From NCBI GenBank assembly GCA_025642065.1, contig JAODUP010000045.1:965001-1029000 (forward strand): a DNA stretch of 64,000 nt, read 5' to 3'. A program made the position numbers and the translations under genes. Below the pieces are notes generated by a model, which was given only the letters and a program-made list of their open reading frames with translations, was not told the DNA's origin and searched no databases. Shown here one piece after another: positions 49,333 through 62,596 of the stretch. Each line of letters starts with the position of its first letter. Positions within the stretch are counted from its first letter, which is position 1. Source of the DNA: Paralvinella palmiformis (Eukaryota > Annelida > Polychaeta > Terebellida > Alvinellidae).

Positions 49333-49385
49333 TAATAGTGCATGTCTCCAGGTTAGTAATACTAACCTGGAGACATGCACTATTA
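49333..49385. repeat. Perfect palindrome, 26-bp arms, 1-nt spacer
   Basis: The left arm (TAATAGTGCATGTCTCCAGG... to 49358) and the right arm (49360-49385) are exact reverse complements around a single A at 49359. All 26 pairs match and symmetry stops at once on both sides. Confidence 0.95.
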
Positions 49386-49730
49386 TATATGTATATAATG
49401 TTGAGAACTCAATTATATCTTAAGATCTACATAAAAAAATGAAAGTTTCAAGAACAGTTTATGCAGATTATAAAAGGTAGTCACTCTAAACAAATATAAA
49501 CTATGACTAGGTAAAGCTATTACAGTGATCACACAGAAACCAAGTGGCTTCATCCCGGGTTTCTTGGCTAGGTAGTTATTTGAATACTTTTTGTGATATC
49601 CACAGGAAAGCTACAACATGACATTTATGTGAAATGCTGTTACTCTAACAGTGCAACTGAAGAGACATATTTAGTAAAATTATTTGAATTTGACCTTGTA
49701 TGCATTTTGTATTTGTGTACAGCTTGGGGG

Positions 49731-49904
49731 TGCCTCTGTGGTCTAGCAGTAGCGTGTTGGACCACAGATCACTACCACCCATGTTCGAATCTCGGTGTGG
49801 GCATAAGGTTGTTTCATCTTAACTTCATTACCTTTGGAGGTCGCTTGGCCCATTTAGCCTGCCATGTGCACAAAAGTGGCCATAAAACACCAATCATCAT
49901 CTTC
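49731..49904 (+). mobile_element. tRNA-derived SINE, family 2, with 15-bp target duplication
   Basis: A box TGGTCTAGCAGTAGCG, B box GTTCGAATCTC, body and AATCATCATC tail as in the other copies. Perfect 15-bp duplication TGTACAGCTTGGGGG at 49716-49730 and 49905-49919. It lies about 190 bp upstream of the first confirmed USPL1 exon. Confidence 0.92.
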
Positions 49905-50112
49905 TGTACAGCTTGGGGGATATGGCATGGAAGTTTTGGGGATTTTTTTAACTGGACCCATGTTTAGAGATTTAGCAGTGTCACTGTTGTACTGTTATTT
50001 GTATAATTGTTGGAAAGTCTATATTATAACTATAATAATTTTGACATGTATGTCATTGATTGATCTTCATTTTGTACTTTATTTATTTTCAGATGGCGAT
50101 AGCTTAACTGTG

Positions 50113-53100
50113 ATGTCTGATTCTGTAAACACCAGCAGCAAGACAAAACTGTGCCCTCTGTGTAAAGCAACAGGAAAGACAAACAAGCTTAGATTATATC
50201 AGATCAATTTAACAGAAGCAGTGCTTCTGTGTACTGGGGAAAAGGTGAGTACTTGTTATAATAGTAATGTAAGGAAAAGGTCCCCACACCACAGAGGTAG
50301 TGTTAATGTCAATCCAAAACTCAGCCATGTATAGTTATTTTCTCTACATTCAGTTTTCACACCAGATTTTTATATATTCTGTTTTTCAACTTCAATCTCT
50401 ACTCTAAATTTTATTACTAGAATGCATGTAATATCTTGAGCATAATCAAAATGTAATAACTTTCTAATCATTCTGCGATGTTGATCTCTGGATTCATTAA
50501 AGTTTTTAAACATACAATCTTGTCATTCTAACTTCAGTAAACTTGCTAAAATGAGACAAAATTTGCATTCCTGGTTTGCTTCTGACTGAACTTAATGTAT
50601 GTTTATAGTAGAGTTTCATACAAGAATGCACTTATAGTTGGTCAATGAACTATGGACTACAATCACTGCATTATAGCAGAGCCACACAGTGTGTATGTGT
50701 TTTTTTTATATATGAGAGCTGGTTCAATACTTTAATCAATACTTGGTTGCATTGAAAGATGCATCTTGATACATAGCAGTATTATGATACTTTGAGGTAT
50801 TGAAAGCCTCTTTTTGATTCTCATTCAATAGCTGGTCTGTCTTTTTATAGTTGGTAGAGTTTTCTCATATTAACTAATCTTCAGTACAACTAGCATATAT
50901 TTCTTTCAGGGTATTAAGAATGTTTCCTGGACCATCGATACTGAGCTTACGTAGAGTGAAAATAAAACTAATAGTGCTTAACAGTCATATTTGATAGTAT
51001 AAGATAGAGCAGAAGCAACAAGCGGCCCATAGTGGTAATAGTTCCATGCTATTATATGCCTTCAGTGCTGGGATGAGGCCTAGTAATGATTAACTTGGCC
51101 ATAGAGGGACAAAGTTCCCATGCTCTACTATGTTGTTGCTTAGGTGGAAATATTAAATATAACAATATTCCATTTATTTGAATAAATGTTGCATATATGA
51201 TAATGTCACTCAATTATAAGACTGTTGCTCTTATGAAAACTACAAATAGTCCAACTTTAAGGACTGGCAGGTCTGTTGTAATACACCTCGCTTTATATTT
51301 GGTCGCCTTGAGGTTTTATTTTGTTAACTTTTTATATTCATTATGTTTGTTGCATTCAAGTGTCTAGATTGTAGAAGAAAAACAGTACTGGTACATTTGG
51401 TCTTGATAGCCCATGTTAGTTATAATTTAAATATAAGTGGGTGGATCAGACAGTGAGGAGGAGGCCGTACCATAAAAATGTCAGTAATCAAGCACACATT
51501 GAATAAATATGATATGCTTTTCCCCACATATCTTTTATTTATTACTTATAAGTCTTGTATACTTTATCCTGGAAAATGATAATTTTGTGTTGGAAATATC
51601 CTGGAAAATAATATTTCATTGGGTGTGGGAACCCTAAATAAAGATAGTCAATACTAGTTTTAATTGTTTTATGTTATATTACAGTGTACTTATCCAATGG
51701 GCATTGAACCATCACAGAATATCATCTTCTTGAGAGATGCTGCTTCTGCAACATTCAGCAAGAAGCTGAAGGTGCAGGCTTCTCCATTTTGCTTTGAAAA
51801 ACAGTTAAAATCAGGAAAGGGACAGACTCCACATTGTGTAGCATCGAAGCTATCTGAAAATCTAAAATCATCACCTTCCATGAAAGGGTCATATTCTACA
51901 ACTGACAAGTCTATATCAGGTGGATTAATGTTATCCAAACATTTGACAGATGTGAAAAAATACAGATATCTTGCTAAAACCAACAGAAAAAATGACAGAT
52001 TCAAGTCATACGTGGCTGAAGTCAAGAATTTGCATGAAGGCTCATCAGATACCACTACAGGTATTTCAGATCATATCAAGATGTCAGACCATGAATTATC
52101 AGTCAAGAATGGCTGTATGTATCCACAATGGTATCATCAAGGGCTGTACTGTTGGCTTACTGCTCTACTGAACCTTCTGGTTCACAGCAGACAGCTACAG
52201 CGGAGAACACAGTTGAATCACACAAAGTCTGATCTGCTTAGGCTTATAAATAAATATAATCTAGTTCAGAAATTGTGCAAGCAAGCCATTAGTAAGTCCA
52301 GTCAACAGAAGCAGTCGATGTTTGACAGAGCTGAACAGATCCTTGAAGAAGAAACATCACATCTAATCCAGGACAAAGCAGCGTACATAGATAAGAAAAA
52401 AGTTCAGACAGTCAGTGGTTTAAAATCATTACTAGACTGTGAACCATCACATTTACGGAAGACATGGATGATTAAGGGTTCAGTATCTACCTTTTGTCAC
52501 CAGTGCTACAGACAAAACAACAATAGGTAAGTGCATGTTTTTTTAATAATATTTGGGCCTTGATTATGTATAAAACTACACCAATTAACAGATGTCTGCT
52601 TTCTTTTCATATAATTATTTTGCCAGGTCCACAAATAAACTATTGATATTTTACCTAAGCAAAAAGCACATAATAATAATTTAGGATGAGTCGTATAGTG
52701 AAATTACAAAGTGGCAAGCCAATTGATGGCTGGCAGAGATTAGTTTTAATTTATTACGTGGACTGATACTTTCTAAGTGAATGCATATTATAAAGTGCAC
52801 AATATGCAGAATTAATTTATGAATACTAATAATGCTAGTTGAGGCTGGAATCAAATTTTTAACATAACTAGTTCTACTTCAATGAGTGAAATGTAAATGC
52901 TCAGTAACTAATTTGGTTCCCCATGGAGCCTAATTCTAAATAAATTTAGTACAGTATTGTGACATGACCAGGATTATAACTGCACACTCATATACTATGA
53001 ACATTATACCACAACTGATTCAGCCAAAGAAAGACCAATTATTTGTGATATGTTCATATGAATAATAAAAAATTAATTGAAAACGTGTACCATACATTGA

Positions 53101-53730
53101 AATCTATTTAAATACAATTCTTTTGGTGAAATACATATATTTGTAAATATATTTAAATATACATACTTTAGGAATTATTTCAAATGAAGAGAACAAATAC
53201 ATGTACTTGAAATAGGGTTATCTGACATTATGCTGGTTGACAGAAACTGAGGGGATGTTTTACCGTGACATAGAGTTGCTTAAAGGATGTAGCCTTGGTA
53301 GAAGCTGATATTTGTGCAGGGCAATGCTTGCACTTAGCCTTGAAATTGCCAACAACAATCTCTGGTACTTCAAAAAACCTGAAAAGCTTAGGCTGGGCTT
53401 TTCCAGGCATTTTTGACGTAGTTAAATTCTCTGAATATAATTCCCAAATGTTTTATAAGCACAGCAAGCTGTAGCAATGTCAGGGTGTATCACCTGGAAT
53501 AAGGAATCTATGAATTAATGATTATATTCTGGAAAGTTGGTCCTTCTATAGGAATTATTAGATCTACTCATTGGATTTACTCACAAGATATTTAATATTA
53601 TCCCTTGATCTCTTCTAATTATACTACACAATTGTGGATCATCTCCCTTTAATTGATCAGAAGTCATTACACCAAAGAGATCATTAATTGCAATTCATTA
53701 TGATTACAGAGAGAAGACAATTCCTTTATT

Positions 53731-53762
<32 letters not shown>

Positions 53763-56700
53763 ATGTTGACAAAATATTCAGATCAAAACATGAAATACTT
53801 TTTGAAAAGTCTTTTAGTGTATTTAATTTTAAACATGTCTTTGAAAAATCCAATACTTTATGAAAGTATTTAAGAACAAATAGTTATTTTATATAAAGCT
53901 CAATTACTTGAAAAAATGTATTTAAATACTTTCAAATAGAAATGTATTTGACCTGTCAGTGTCATAGACTGCTTTTTAAATGCTCACTTAAAGCAGATTT
54001 TGAACTTTATATCATTTGCAGTATTCATATGATTATTTAATTAGTCAAGTTTTTTAAATGTATCAAAACAGATTATGGCAGTTATATCTATACATGTATA
54101 TCATTGTGCTGATTGAAGAAGTGGGTCTATTTAATTTAACAGGCATTTATATTAATTTATTGTCAATTTTAAAATATGGATTTCTTGGCATGTTTGATTG
54201 GTAATTATCTATAATTGTTATGAACCTCTGATGTTTTTATTTTTGACAACGTATGATAATAAGTGTTTTTTTCTTGTTTACAGCATTGAGATGCCAATAT
54301 TGATGCTGTCCAAGCTTCAGAAAGATTTCACGATGTCAGATATTGAAGAAGCCCAGCAGCTTTGTGATAATTGTTCATCCCACTCAGCCAGCATCCGAAC
54401 CACCATAAATCAGTCAGTAGCTTATTATTTACCTCAGTTATTATTTATGTGCGCATTTCAGTATTAAATTTTTCAGACATTACTAGAATAAGAGGCCATG
54501 CTCCTATAGTGCAGTTGGTATTGCACTGTATTGGAGCCGATAAAGGTTTGAATCCCAGTTTTATCTGTGTCATTCCTCTAGGCAGTCACTCCTCAACAAT
54601 TTGTCAGAAGTATGATTATTTCTGCAACTAAAGAAAGCACCCAGTTTTATAAAATTATAATTAACTTGATAGAATCTGTACATTTTATTAAAGCAAAGAT
54701 TTAAATCAGATATGTATTAGTGTCTAGGAACATTTTCATGATGCTGTTGATCTCAACATTTAATAATAAGATGATCTCACTGGTTGATTTCTTTCACAGA
54801 TTGGAGGAAAGATATAATTATTATTACTACTGGGGGGGGGAGGGGGGTGTTGTATGTGTCAGTCAGTTAGTCAGTCAGTCATCATCACTAGCTTGGTTAG
54901 ATGTAGCAGAAGATATATTATGATTTCATAATTATTATTATTTTGAACAATAAATAGCCTATGCCATGGAAACATTTTCAATGGATTTATTGTGGAAAAT
55001 CACTGAAACTTTAATATGTTCAATCCAAATAATTAATAGAAAAGCACCCCCCATCATTTATCTACTTTCACAGTATACTGGCCCATCCTATAGTGGCACC
55101 ATTATCATTTTGTTAGCATTTGTTATGAATGGTTGCCAATTTCAGTTTTTTCTTTCTTTTGGGAAACCAGTATTTGTTCAGTATTAGTCTGTAGCATTTG
55201 TGATTTAAATATGAGTAGAATAATTAAATGGAGATTCAATCTGCCAGATATCTAAGAATAACTTCTTATTTTCAGTTATCCTCTGGTCTTGTTTGTTCAC
55301 TGCATGCATGGAATACAAGGCAGTTCAGTAACAGGTTATGACTTTAACACAGCAAATGGTGCCCTCTACAGGCTAAAAGGCATCATTCAACACGGGAAGG
55401 AAACAGGTCGATATGTGACATGGATCAGAGATATGAAGAGTAAGTGTCCACTAAGTATAAATAATCTAACTCATAATTGTAGACGATTATTATTTTTAAT
55501 CTTTTTAAATCTAGCTTTTCTGAGCTGTGGCAGCTTTTTAAGTGAGTCAACTTGGTAAATTTATTTTTCACCATATTTATGATCTGTGGAATAGTTTTTT
55601 TTATTAAATGCTGTAAGCACAGTGGGCTGTTATTTCTTAGTAGAAAATTACAACACAGGTCTACGATTGAAAATAAATTATCTGTGCTTAAACCTAGAGA
55701 TAAATGGTGAGTATTCTCTCATTCAGGCTTAAAATATATAGTGTGTCTTGCTGCTAGCTGGACAGCTCAGTTTTGTTGCATCATGGTGTCATAAGAATGG
55801 AATTGATTCTTTTCCCATCTATGTATACTGTTTAAGAGTATTCATTGTCTAGTTGTGTCTCTTTCAGATTTGGAGCTAGTTCTTTTTATAGGTCAGCCCC
55901 CACATCAGGGAAAAGGCACAAATTAATTGTGTTTATCCACACTTTGGCCTGATCCAGCATACTTAGCAGGATTTTGGGCTTTAGTCCATACAATGCTTCT
56001 TGCACCAGGGTACTGAGCACTGCTGCAAAGTGTCACAAAGAGAGCACGTTTCTATGATATACTGTTCATTCAAAATTCATGTGCATAGCTGTGGTATTAA
56101 TGAGATTGTTTTGTGTTAAGTCATATATTTGGGTACTGGTATAGTTTTGCTCAGTACCTGGTTACATTATAGCTGCTGCAAAGCGTCAAGAACCATAGCA
56201 TTATTATTGTTATTATTATTATTATTATTACTTTTTCCCCTAGTTTCTTTATTTCTTCACAGCTTGTATAAATACACTAAACAGTGGATTAGCTACATAA
56301 TCACCTATATGGCGGATAGCTATTCTGCTTCAGTAACTGGTTTATTATCACTTAAGTTGGTAGAATGTGACTACCCTGATAATATCAGTTGGGATTGAAT
56401 TCTTTTGAGAAGCTAAATTCTGCATATAAGTGATGGCTTCGTGATAGAGCTTATAACGCAGACACAGCTGGGATTCAGAATTTAGATCTGTGTAGGAAAC
56501 CAGGTGATAACAGTCTGTAGTTCATGGGATAAGTTTGAGATAAGTTCACAGATTATTCAGTAACTGCCTGGTCTATTGGTAATAACTGTGTGAAGAAAAA
56601 ATCTGTGACCCCCCCTCCCATAAAATATCCTAAATGGTCAGTTTAGGGTATACTTATTTATATCCAAGTAACCACAGGTTGTAAAAGTTCACTCATTGTA

Positions 56701-58069
56701 TTGACCCAGTGCGGGTTAATGTATGGATAAGCAAAGAAACCTATTTTGTGAGTCTTTTCAAGGGCACAAAAGATTTGGTCTGAAATGATGTTACAAAAAA
56801 TTCTGAAATAGTAACAAAGGCAATTAAAATTAAATTCCACACATTAAAAACAACTTTTTTCTCTGAAATGATAATAAGTTGAACCCAAAATGGAGTTGGA
56901 CAACTTGAATTTCATGACGCACTATCTGACATGTGAAGTAGCCGTTTATCAGTATGGCTCATTGTAATATTCTTTATACAGAGAACCAGAGGAACAACCA
57001 TTCAAAATTAAATTTGTCCTAACAATTTTACTAGAAGAAAATAATCTTTTGAAATAGTAAATTGTGGGATGTCTTGAATATAATATGTATGTGTCCATAC
57101 ACACATATTCCTACATTGATTCATCCTTCATGCTGACGGGAAAACTAGTCATTATTAATTAAGTTATCCCTGCTTTTAATATTTATCCAGAAGGGACTGA
57201 TGAGCTATGGAACATAATGAAGCAGCATGGATGACATTATTATAAAGGTACAAAGATTGTATGCTGTTGTTTTGTTTGTGTCACTGAATTGTGTCAAATA
57301 TTGCCCAGTAACTATTTGATTTTAGTTTGTTTGATAAATACATGGTGACGCTAAATGAATCACAATGGTTGACTCATATGTGAGTGATTGGCTGGATGTG
57401 ATGTATTATTGTGAATAATTCACATCAAAACGGCATATTCTCCAAAGGAGGACACCTATAGTTGAAGTGAATGTACACCTCCAGTTTTATAGATTAGTTT
57501 CCAGTTTTAGTTGTGGTTGTGGAATATTTCATCCTTCAATATGCCTATAAATAATTAAATATGATTAACTGATGACTGTTTTTGAAGTAATATTTTTAAG
57601 CCAATTGACTAGCACAGTCACTGACGTTTGTATTATGGCCAAGGGAAGTAAAACAAAGCTCTCCATCAATTGCTAGGTGGGATTTTAAAAGATAGGCACT
57701 TATTGATATTGTGTCGGATATGGTTCATAGTGCTTATTTACAAATTTTCCTCACTGTAATTTGATTCTGCATAAACATATGTGCTAGTTCAACATATGGA
57801 GACTTATGAAAGATGTCAGTGAATTTTTTTTGTATCAAGTGCTTTCAAACATATTGTGCTTTATTTGTAAATGGGAGAATAATTCAAGATTACTGGCCAG
57901 GTTATTAACTGCAAAACATATTTTTTGTGGATATTTGAATCAGTGATCAGCACTGTCAGATATTTCAATATAAACCACCAGTAATATTGAAAGTTCCAAC
58001 ATCAGCTCAAAATGGAGAATTTTGGCTTAAAATGATATAACTGATAGATTAGTTATATTTGTATAGAGG

Positions 58070-58102
<33 letters not shown>

Positions 58103-61100
58103 CTGCATTAGTGAGACTGCAAGAACACTAATTTCACCAAGTAGGCACTCTCAGCTCTTATCCTGAACCAGGAGGCATTAGTAATTACCAATGTGTTCTC
58201 CTGAAAGGTTACGCCTTCAGAATGTTTTGGTAATAGTTTCTTAAATACTTCAATGATTCCAGTTAAATTGTTTAATGTGCTAGTGAAATTTTTACAGAAT
58301 GTTACACATTATTTGCATTGAGGTTACTGGAAGATGGATCTTCATTTTAGTAATTGGCTTTTATATAATGCAGGCATAAGGCATACACAACTAGTCATGG
58401 ATCACGGAATATCATTAATCAGTGCAAAATGTATTAGTAACAAATGGTTAGAAAAAGTAGCTTGTCTGTGCTTGTTTAAACTAAAAGTATCACAGGCCAC
58501 ACTGCAAGACCACATATTTATCATGTTCAGAACTATATAGGTCTACATTACATGCTGAGATAAAGGTGTTATAAATGAACAGTAACATCACTGACTGAAC
58601 TGTATCCCAGAGCATTGTACTTCATTATAAAATATCCCAAATTTGTTCTAAAAGATCTATGGATTTGGTACCTCCTGATGAGCTTATAGTATTTTAATAT
58701 GGAATATTGACTAGTTTTCTCAAAATTTATTCATGATATAATCAAACCTTGTAAATGACTTTAATGTAAAACAGGTAATGCTATGTGTTCTATAATACAG
58801 CTAGAATTGGTTCTCCAAAAAATGTACTGCTTTTGAACTATATATTTTAACCTGCAAGTTCACGACATATATTTGTTTTAATTGTTGGATGAACACTTTC
58901 AGAATTGTTGATCAGGTTTGCTTAATCACCCCTGGATCACATACATAATAAAACTCGACCCTCCACAAACTGATACACTGATTGACTTCTGAACATCAAA
59001 TCCAATATTGCTAAGACTTGAAAAGGCTAATTTGTTTTCAACTTGTAAACTATGTTAGATGAGACATATATTGAGATAGACTAAAAACCTCTTGGCATTT
59101 GAACATCATTTTAAAGAATTGATATGAACTGTGTCTATAGACCATTGTTATCAGAGTAGGCTGAACAGCTTTGAGAGACTGAAGCCTATGGTGGGTATTT
59201 ATAGTTGTTAACAAAGAAAACATTAATAGTCTGTCTAGTGAAAATGATTATATGACTTTGTTTAAATAAATTTGCTGATGTAACTAGCACTAATACTTGG
59301 CTTTCTTCTACGATGATGATGATGATGCCATTGATGTACAAGATGATGATGATGATTGTGATCTCCAAGAAATACTAAAACCATGGCTGAGAAGTTGTGT
59401 TGGATACTTTGCTTTGATTACTGCTTTCACTTTCAGTCACTGAGTGCCTGCGGTAGTGTCAGCGACATCACATATCTGCTATCTAAGTGTGCTCCTTAAG
59501 CCCTTTGCACAACTCGGGCTGCTGGGAGAAAGTTTTGTCACTTTTATATCTCACTCCCTGTCAAGGTTTGTATGTCAGGTAGTAAATATTTATGTTCATA
59601 TCTGAGTTTGCTGAAATATTGGCTTGATAACCACAAGCATACACATGCCTAGAAGAAAAACATATTTTAAAAACTATTATCCCTCCAAACCTGGATGGCC
59701 TATTTATATATTTAGCCTGTTCTACATATGAAAGTGGCCATAAAACAAGATTTCTTGAAACCAGGGACTTGTTTTTGTAATATATATATATATATATATA
59801 AACTATTAATTTTAAATGATTTTTAAGACTTTAAAACTGGTTGGCTATTACTGCTCTTTTTGTTACTTCTGGTGCATGATATATCCATGATAAATGCAAT
59901 AATGTTTGTGGATATCAAAGTGCTTATGGTGAAAATATATTTCTTCACTCAAGTGGCAATTACTGTAAGTTTTTGTGCTTGAAAATGTGAGTATGTTCTC
60001 TTTCAGTAGCAGCAGTGTGGAGTTGTTTAATTTAAAAAATTGGTGTTTTTGTGATGGCGTTCTATATTCATAACTGAAGCTGTGCCAGTTATATTAAGCC
60101 AGCTTTAGTAACTTGATGCTGACCTATGAACCATTACTTAATTTAGTTATACAGGAATACCTTGCTACATTTATAAAGTTGGTTTTAAAACAAAAGCAAT
60201 TAACAAAAGATTCCTTTACAGCTGACGTTTGACATCCATGGGAAACTTTTGTTATGGAGGTTTGACCTGTTTGCCTGTGATCTGTCTGTGTTGTTAGAGA
60301 TCCCTTGTTGGTTTTCAACTTTGTGTTCTTCCATTTGTCAAACTGATAGTGTTCCAGTGTGTGAACATATAGTCTTACTTATGGTTTTTATAGATTTTTT
60401 TTTTTAGATTAAGTTCATCTCTCTGGGCCAAATGTCTGTAATTAATATTCATCCTGTACATTTTTTTTGGTATTATTACAATTTGACGTAGCATTTCAGG
60501 TAAGTGCTGATGTTCATGTTATTATCTATATGCTGATGATTTCAGGTTTCTGGTTTGTGTTTCGTTGTACATTTTATAAATATGTCTAATACCATATCAT
60601 TTTGGTGTGCTTTTATTTTGCAGGTGGTGTTTGGATGGAGTGTAATAACCAGAAGAATAACTTGTGTTCATTCAGTGTTCAGAATCTGGACTTTCCTCTT
60701 ACTGAAGCTAGAATAATGATGTGGGAATCGCAGGAAATGAAAAGTTCTCATCAAGCTATTTGTGCAACTGGTATACCTGGAGATGGACAAGTTATATCAA
60801 AAATATGCAGTGATTCATCGAAAATACAGGATGATGTGAGTGTACATAGAAAATTGGATTATGTCACATGCACTCCAAAAGAACAGACTCACAACATTCT
60901 TCCTTCCCCAAGTATTAGGAGCTATCACGATGCTGTTGAGCATGATGTCACTCAGCTTGTGAACGGTGTTTCAAAAAAAGAGACTGACAGTATTGTTAAT
61001 TCCTCAAACCATTTTGTTCCTGGGCTGGGTATAAGCAAATTGATAACTTCTGATGATCCAGAAAATTCAGAAACTAGGTTACCTGTTAAATCTAGTCAGA

Positions 61101-62596
61101 CCAATTGGTACAAGAGTAATAGAGGGAAAGGACAACCTGTGAATAATGTATCAACAACAAAATTGCAATCAGCCCACCTGCAGAGAATACAGCAGATGCG
61201 TACAAAATTTTTAAAGGACAAAGATCAGTTCCAAAATAGAAGACAAACAATGGATTGTGGAATATATTCAGCTGTGACCCCAGTGATTAGTCATGGTAAT
61301 GTTCCTTCAGCAACAGACTGCCATTCTTCAAGTTACCAGTGTCACAGTATGTCAAGGCATGTTACTGAGCCAGTTCAACAAAGTTCACAGGTTGACTCGG
61401 CAAAAACAATGGAGGGCCAGTATTCTATGAAAAAAAGTGAAAATGAATCGCTTAAGCTGCAAAATTCAGTTCTTGACAAAGTGTTGAAATATCTACCTAA
61501 AGGAGCACGGTCTAAACTGTCGTTCATTGATATTGAACAACGAAGTAACCCTGAAAAGACCAAATTAAGGAACAGAAGTGGTGTTTCATTTCAGGGTTAT
61601 GTACCAAAGTGTAGTGTCATAAAGAAACAACACTGTCCTAGTGGTGAAGAGAGAATGCCATTGTCTCAGAAGGATGGAGCTAATCCAAAAGCCAAAAATA
61701 CTTTACAAAAACAACCAGACAAACCAAAACTCCTAAGTGAATCTTGTGATTACCGAAGCAGTAAGTTGAGGCTTTCAATCAGTCCCTGTCGTGGAAATGT
61801 TGAGTATATGACAAAATTAAGCCCCTTGAAAAAAAGAATGAAAAGAACTGCAGAAATATCGGATCAAACCATTACACGACAAGAATTGACAGTATCCAAT
61901 AAAAGGAAGGGAGATTGTTTAAGTCCAGTTATAATTAAAAGACACACATCGTTCCCTGTCATCAAACCAATTAGATATAATAATGAAGAAGTTGTTTGCT
62001 CCAATAATGAAGCTAACACTGAGGACTGGATGAGTCAGCCAGAAAACATTCGGAGTAACTGTGATAAAGCAGAATTGACGAAAAGTTTTAAGGAATCGGA
62101 TTATGATGTATCCAACAGTCAGTATGGATTGAGTGAATTAGAAACTGCAATTTTTCAACAAGGCAGCACGTGGATTGATGAGAACAGTGCTAATGTATTT
62201 GGTTTAGAAGAAGTTGGTCATAGTGCTGATTTTCCGGTGCTAAATCATTTCACTACATCATCTGTCAGTGCAGAAGCTGATAAAAGTAAAGATTTGTCTG
62301 TCACATCCTGGATTCAACCAACATTTAGTGACCAATCTTTCATCTCAAGATCTCCATGTGTGCCTGCTACATTTATCCCCTGTGGTGAACCTATGATCTC
62401 TTCTCAGTCTTTTACTACACAAAGTTTGCAATATTTGGGCATGGAATTTTCAGGTTTTCTGTCACCTGTGAAAAAAGGAAACCAGTTATCGTCTGAACAG
62501 AATGTTCTGTTCAGTCAGTCACCCTCAAATTCCCCCGAATCAGTGGCTGGCATACCATTCTTGCTGAATGGTAGAACAAAAGTACAGTGGTCATGA
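50113..62596 (+). CDS. USPL1: USPL1-like SUMO isopeptidase, probably catalytically inactive, 5 coding exons
   Basis: Exons: 50093-50244 (start used: ATG 50113), 51685-52526, 54284-54412, 55276-55439, 60624-62596. Introns are GT-AG and phases agree; the CDS from 50113 is 3240 nt (1079 aa; human USPL1 about 1092). USPL1 is a cysteine protease for SUMO, linked to Cajal bodies. The order of blocks matches: an N-terminal zinc-ribbon-like CPLC...LLC...C (C14, C17, C40, C45) followed by TYPMG; the Cys-box PQWYHQGLYCWLTALLNLLV (C200); a second metal-binding set FCHQC (315/318) and CDNC (352/355); GALYRLKGIIQ; RYVTWIRD; VWMECNN; and EARIMMWE. Human triad positions C236, H456, D472 align to C200, R413 and N430, so His and Asp are absent. 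The last exon (about 656 aa) is a Ser/Lys-rich, probably disordered tail. The frame is open upstream of ATG 50113 to the acceptor (50092), so an upstream coding exon is possible. Confidence 0.88.
52917..52949 (+). repeat. Dispersed repeat piece
   Basis: The motif CTAATTCTAAATAAATTTAG in a CCCATGGAGC context also occurs at about 24226-24258 (CCCACGGAAT context). Both are pieces of an unidentified interspersed repeat. Confidence 0.4.
53228..53410 (-). pseudogene. BED-type zinc finger fragment (hAT transposon N-terminus)
   Basis: The minus strand encodes KLFRFFEVPEIVVGNFKAKC followed by KHCPAQISASTKATS and VTVKHP. The CxxC spacing and following helix with ...KHP fit the BED zinc finger found at the N-terminus of hAT transposases and hAT-derived genes. 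It is inside USPL1 intron 2 and antisense. Nothing downstream continues the protein, so it is an isolated fragment. Confidence 0.55.
53732..53761. repeat. (GT)n microsatellite
   Basis: GT run of about 30 bp in USPL1 intron 2. Confidence 0.9.
54494..54590 (+). mobile_element. Possible tRNA-derived SINE, third family
   Basis: A-box-like TAGTGCAGTTGGTATTGCA and B-box-like GGTTTGAATCCCA about 35 nt apart, just after USPL1 exon 3. The body does not match families 1 or 2. Confidence 0.45.
55440..60623. other. USPL1 last intron, 5.2 kb
   Basis: AT-rich with little recognisable content: an (ATT)n run near 56203-56230, (TA)n at 58072-58101 and 59780-59801, (GAT)n near 59312-59358, a weak tRNA-like head near 56430-56500, and a family 2 SINE fragment at about 59695-59752 (CCTATTTA...TTTAGCC...AAAGTGGCCATAAAAC). 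No additional exon is needed, because phases of the flanking exons match. Confidence 0.55.

Noticed and set aside
61375..61563. Antisense frame within the last USPL1 exon
   Set aside because: It is a shadow of the real coding strand.
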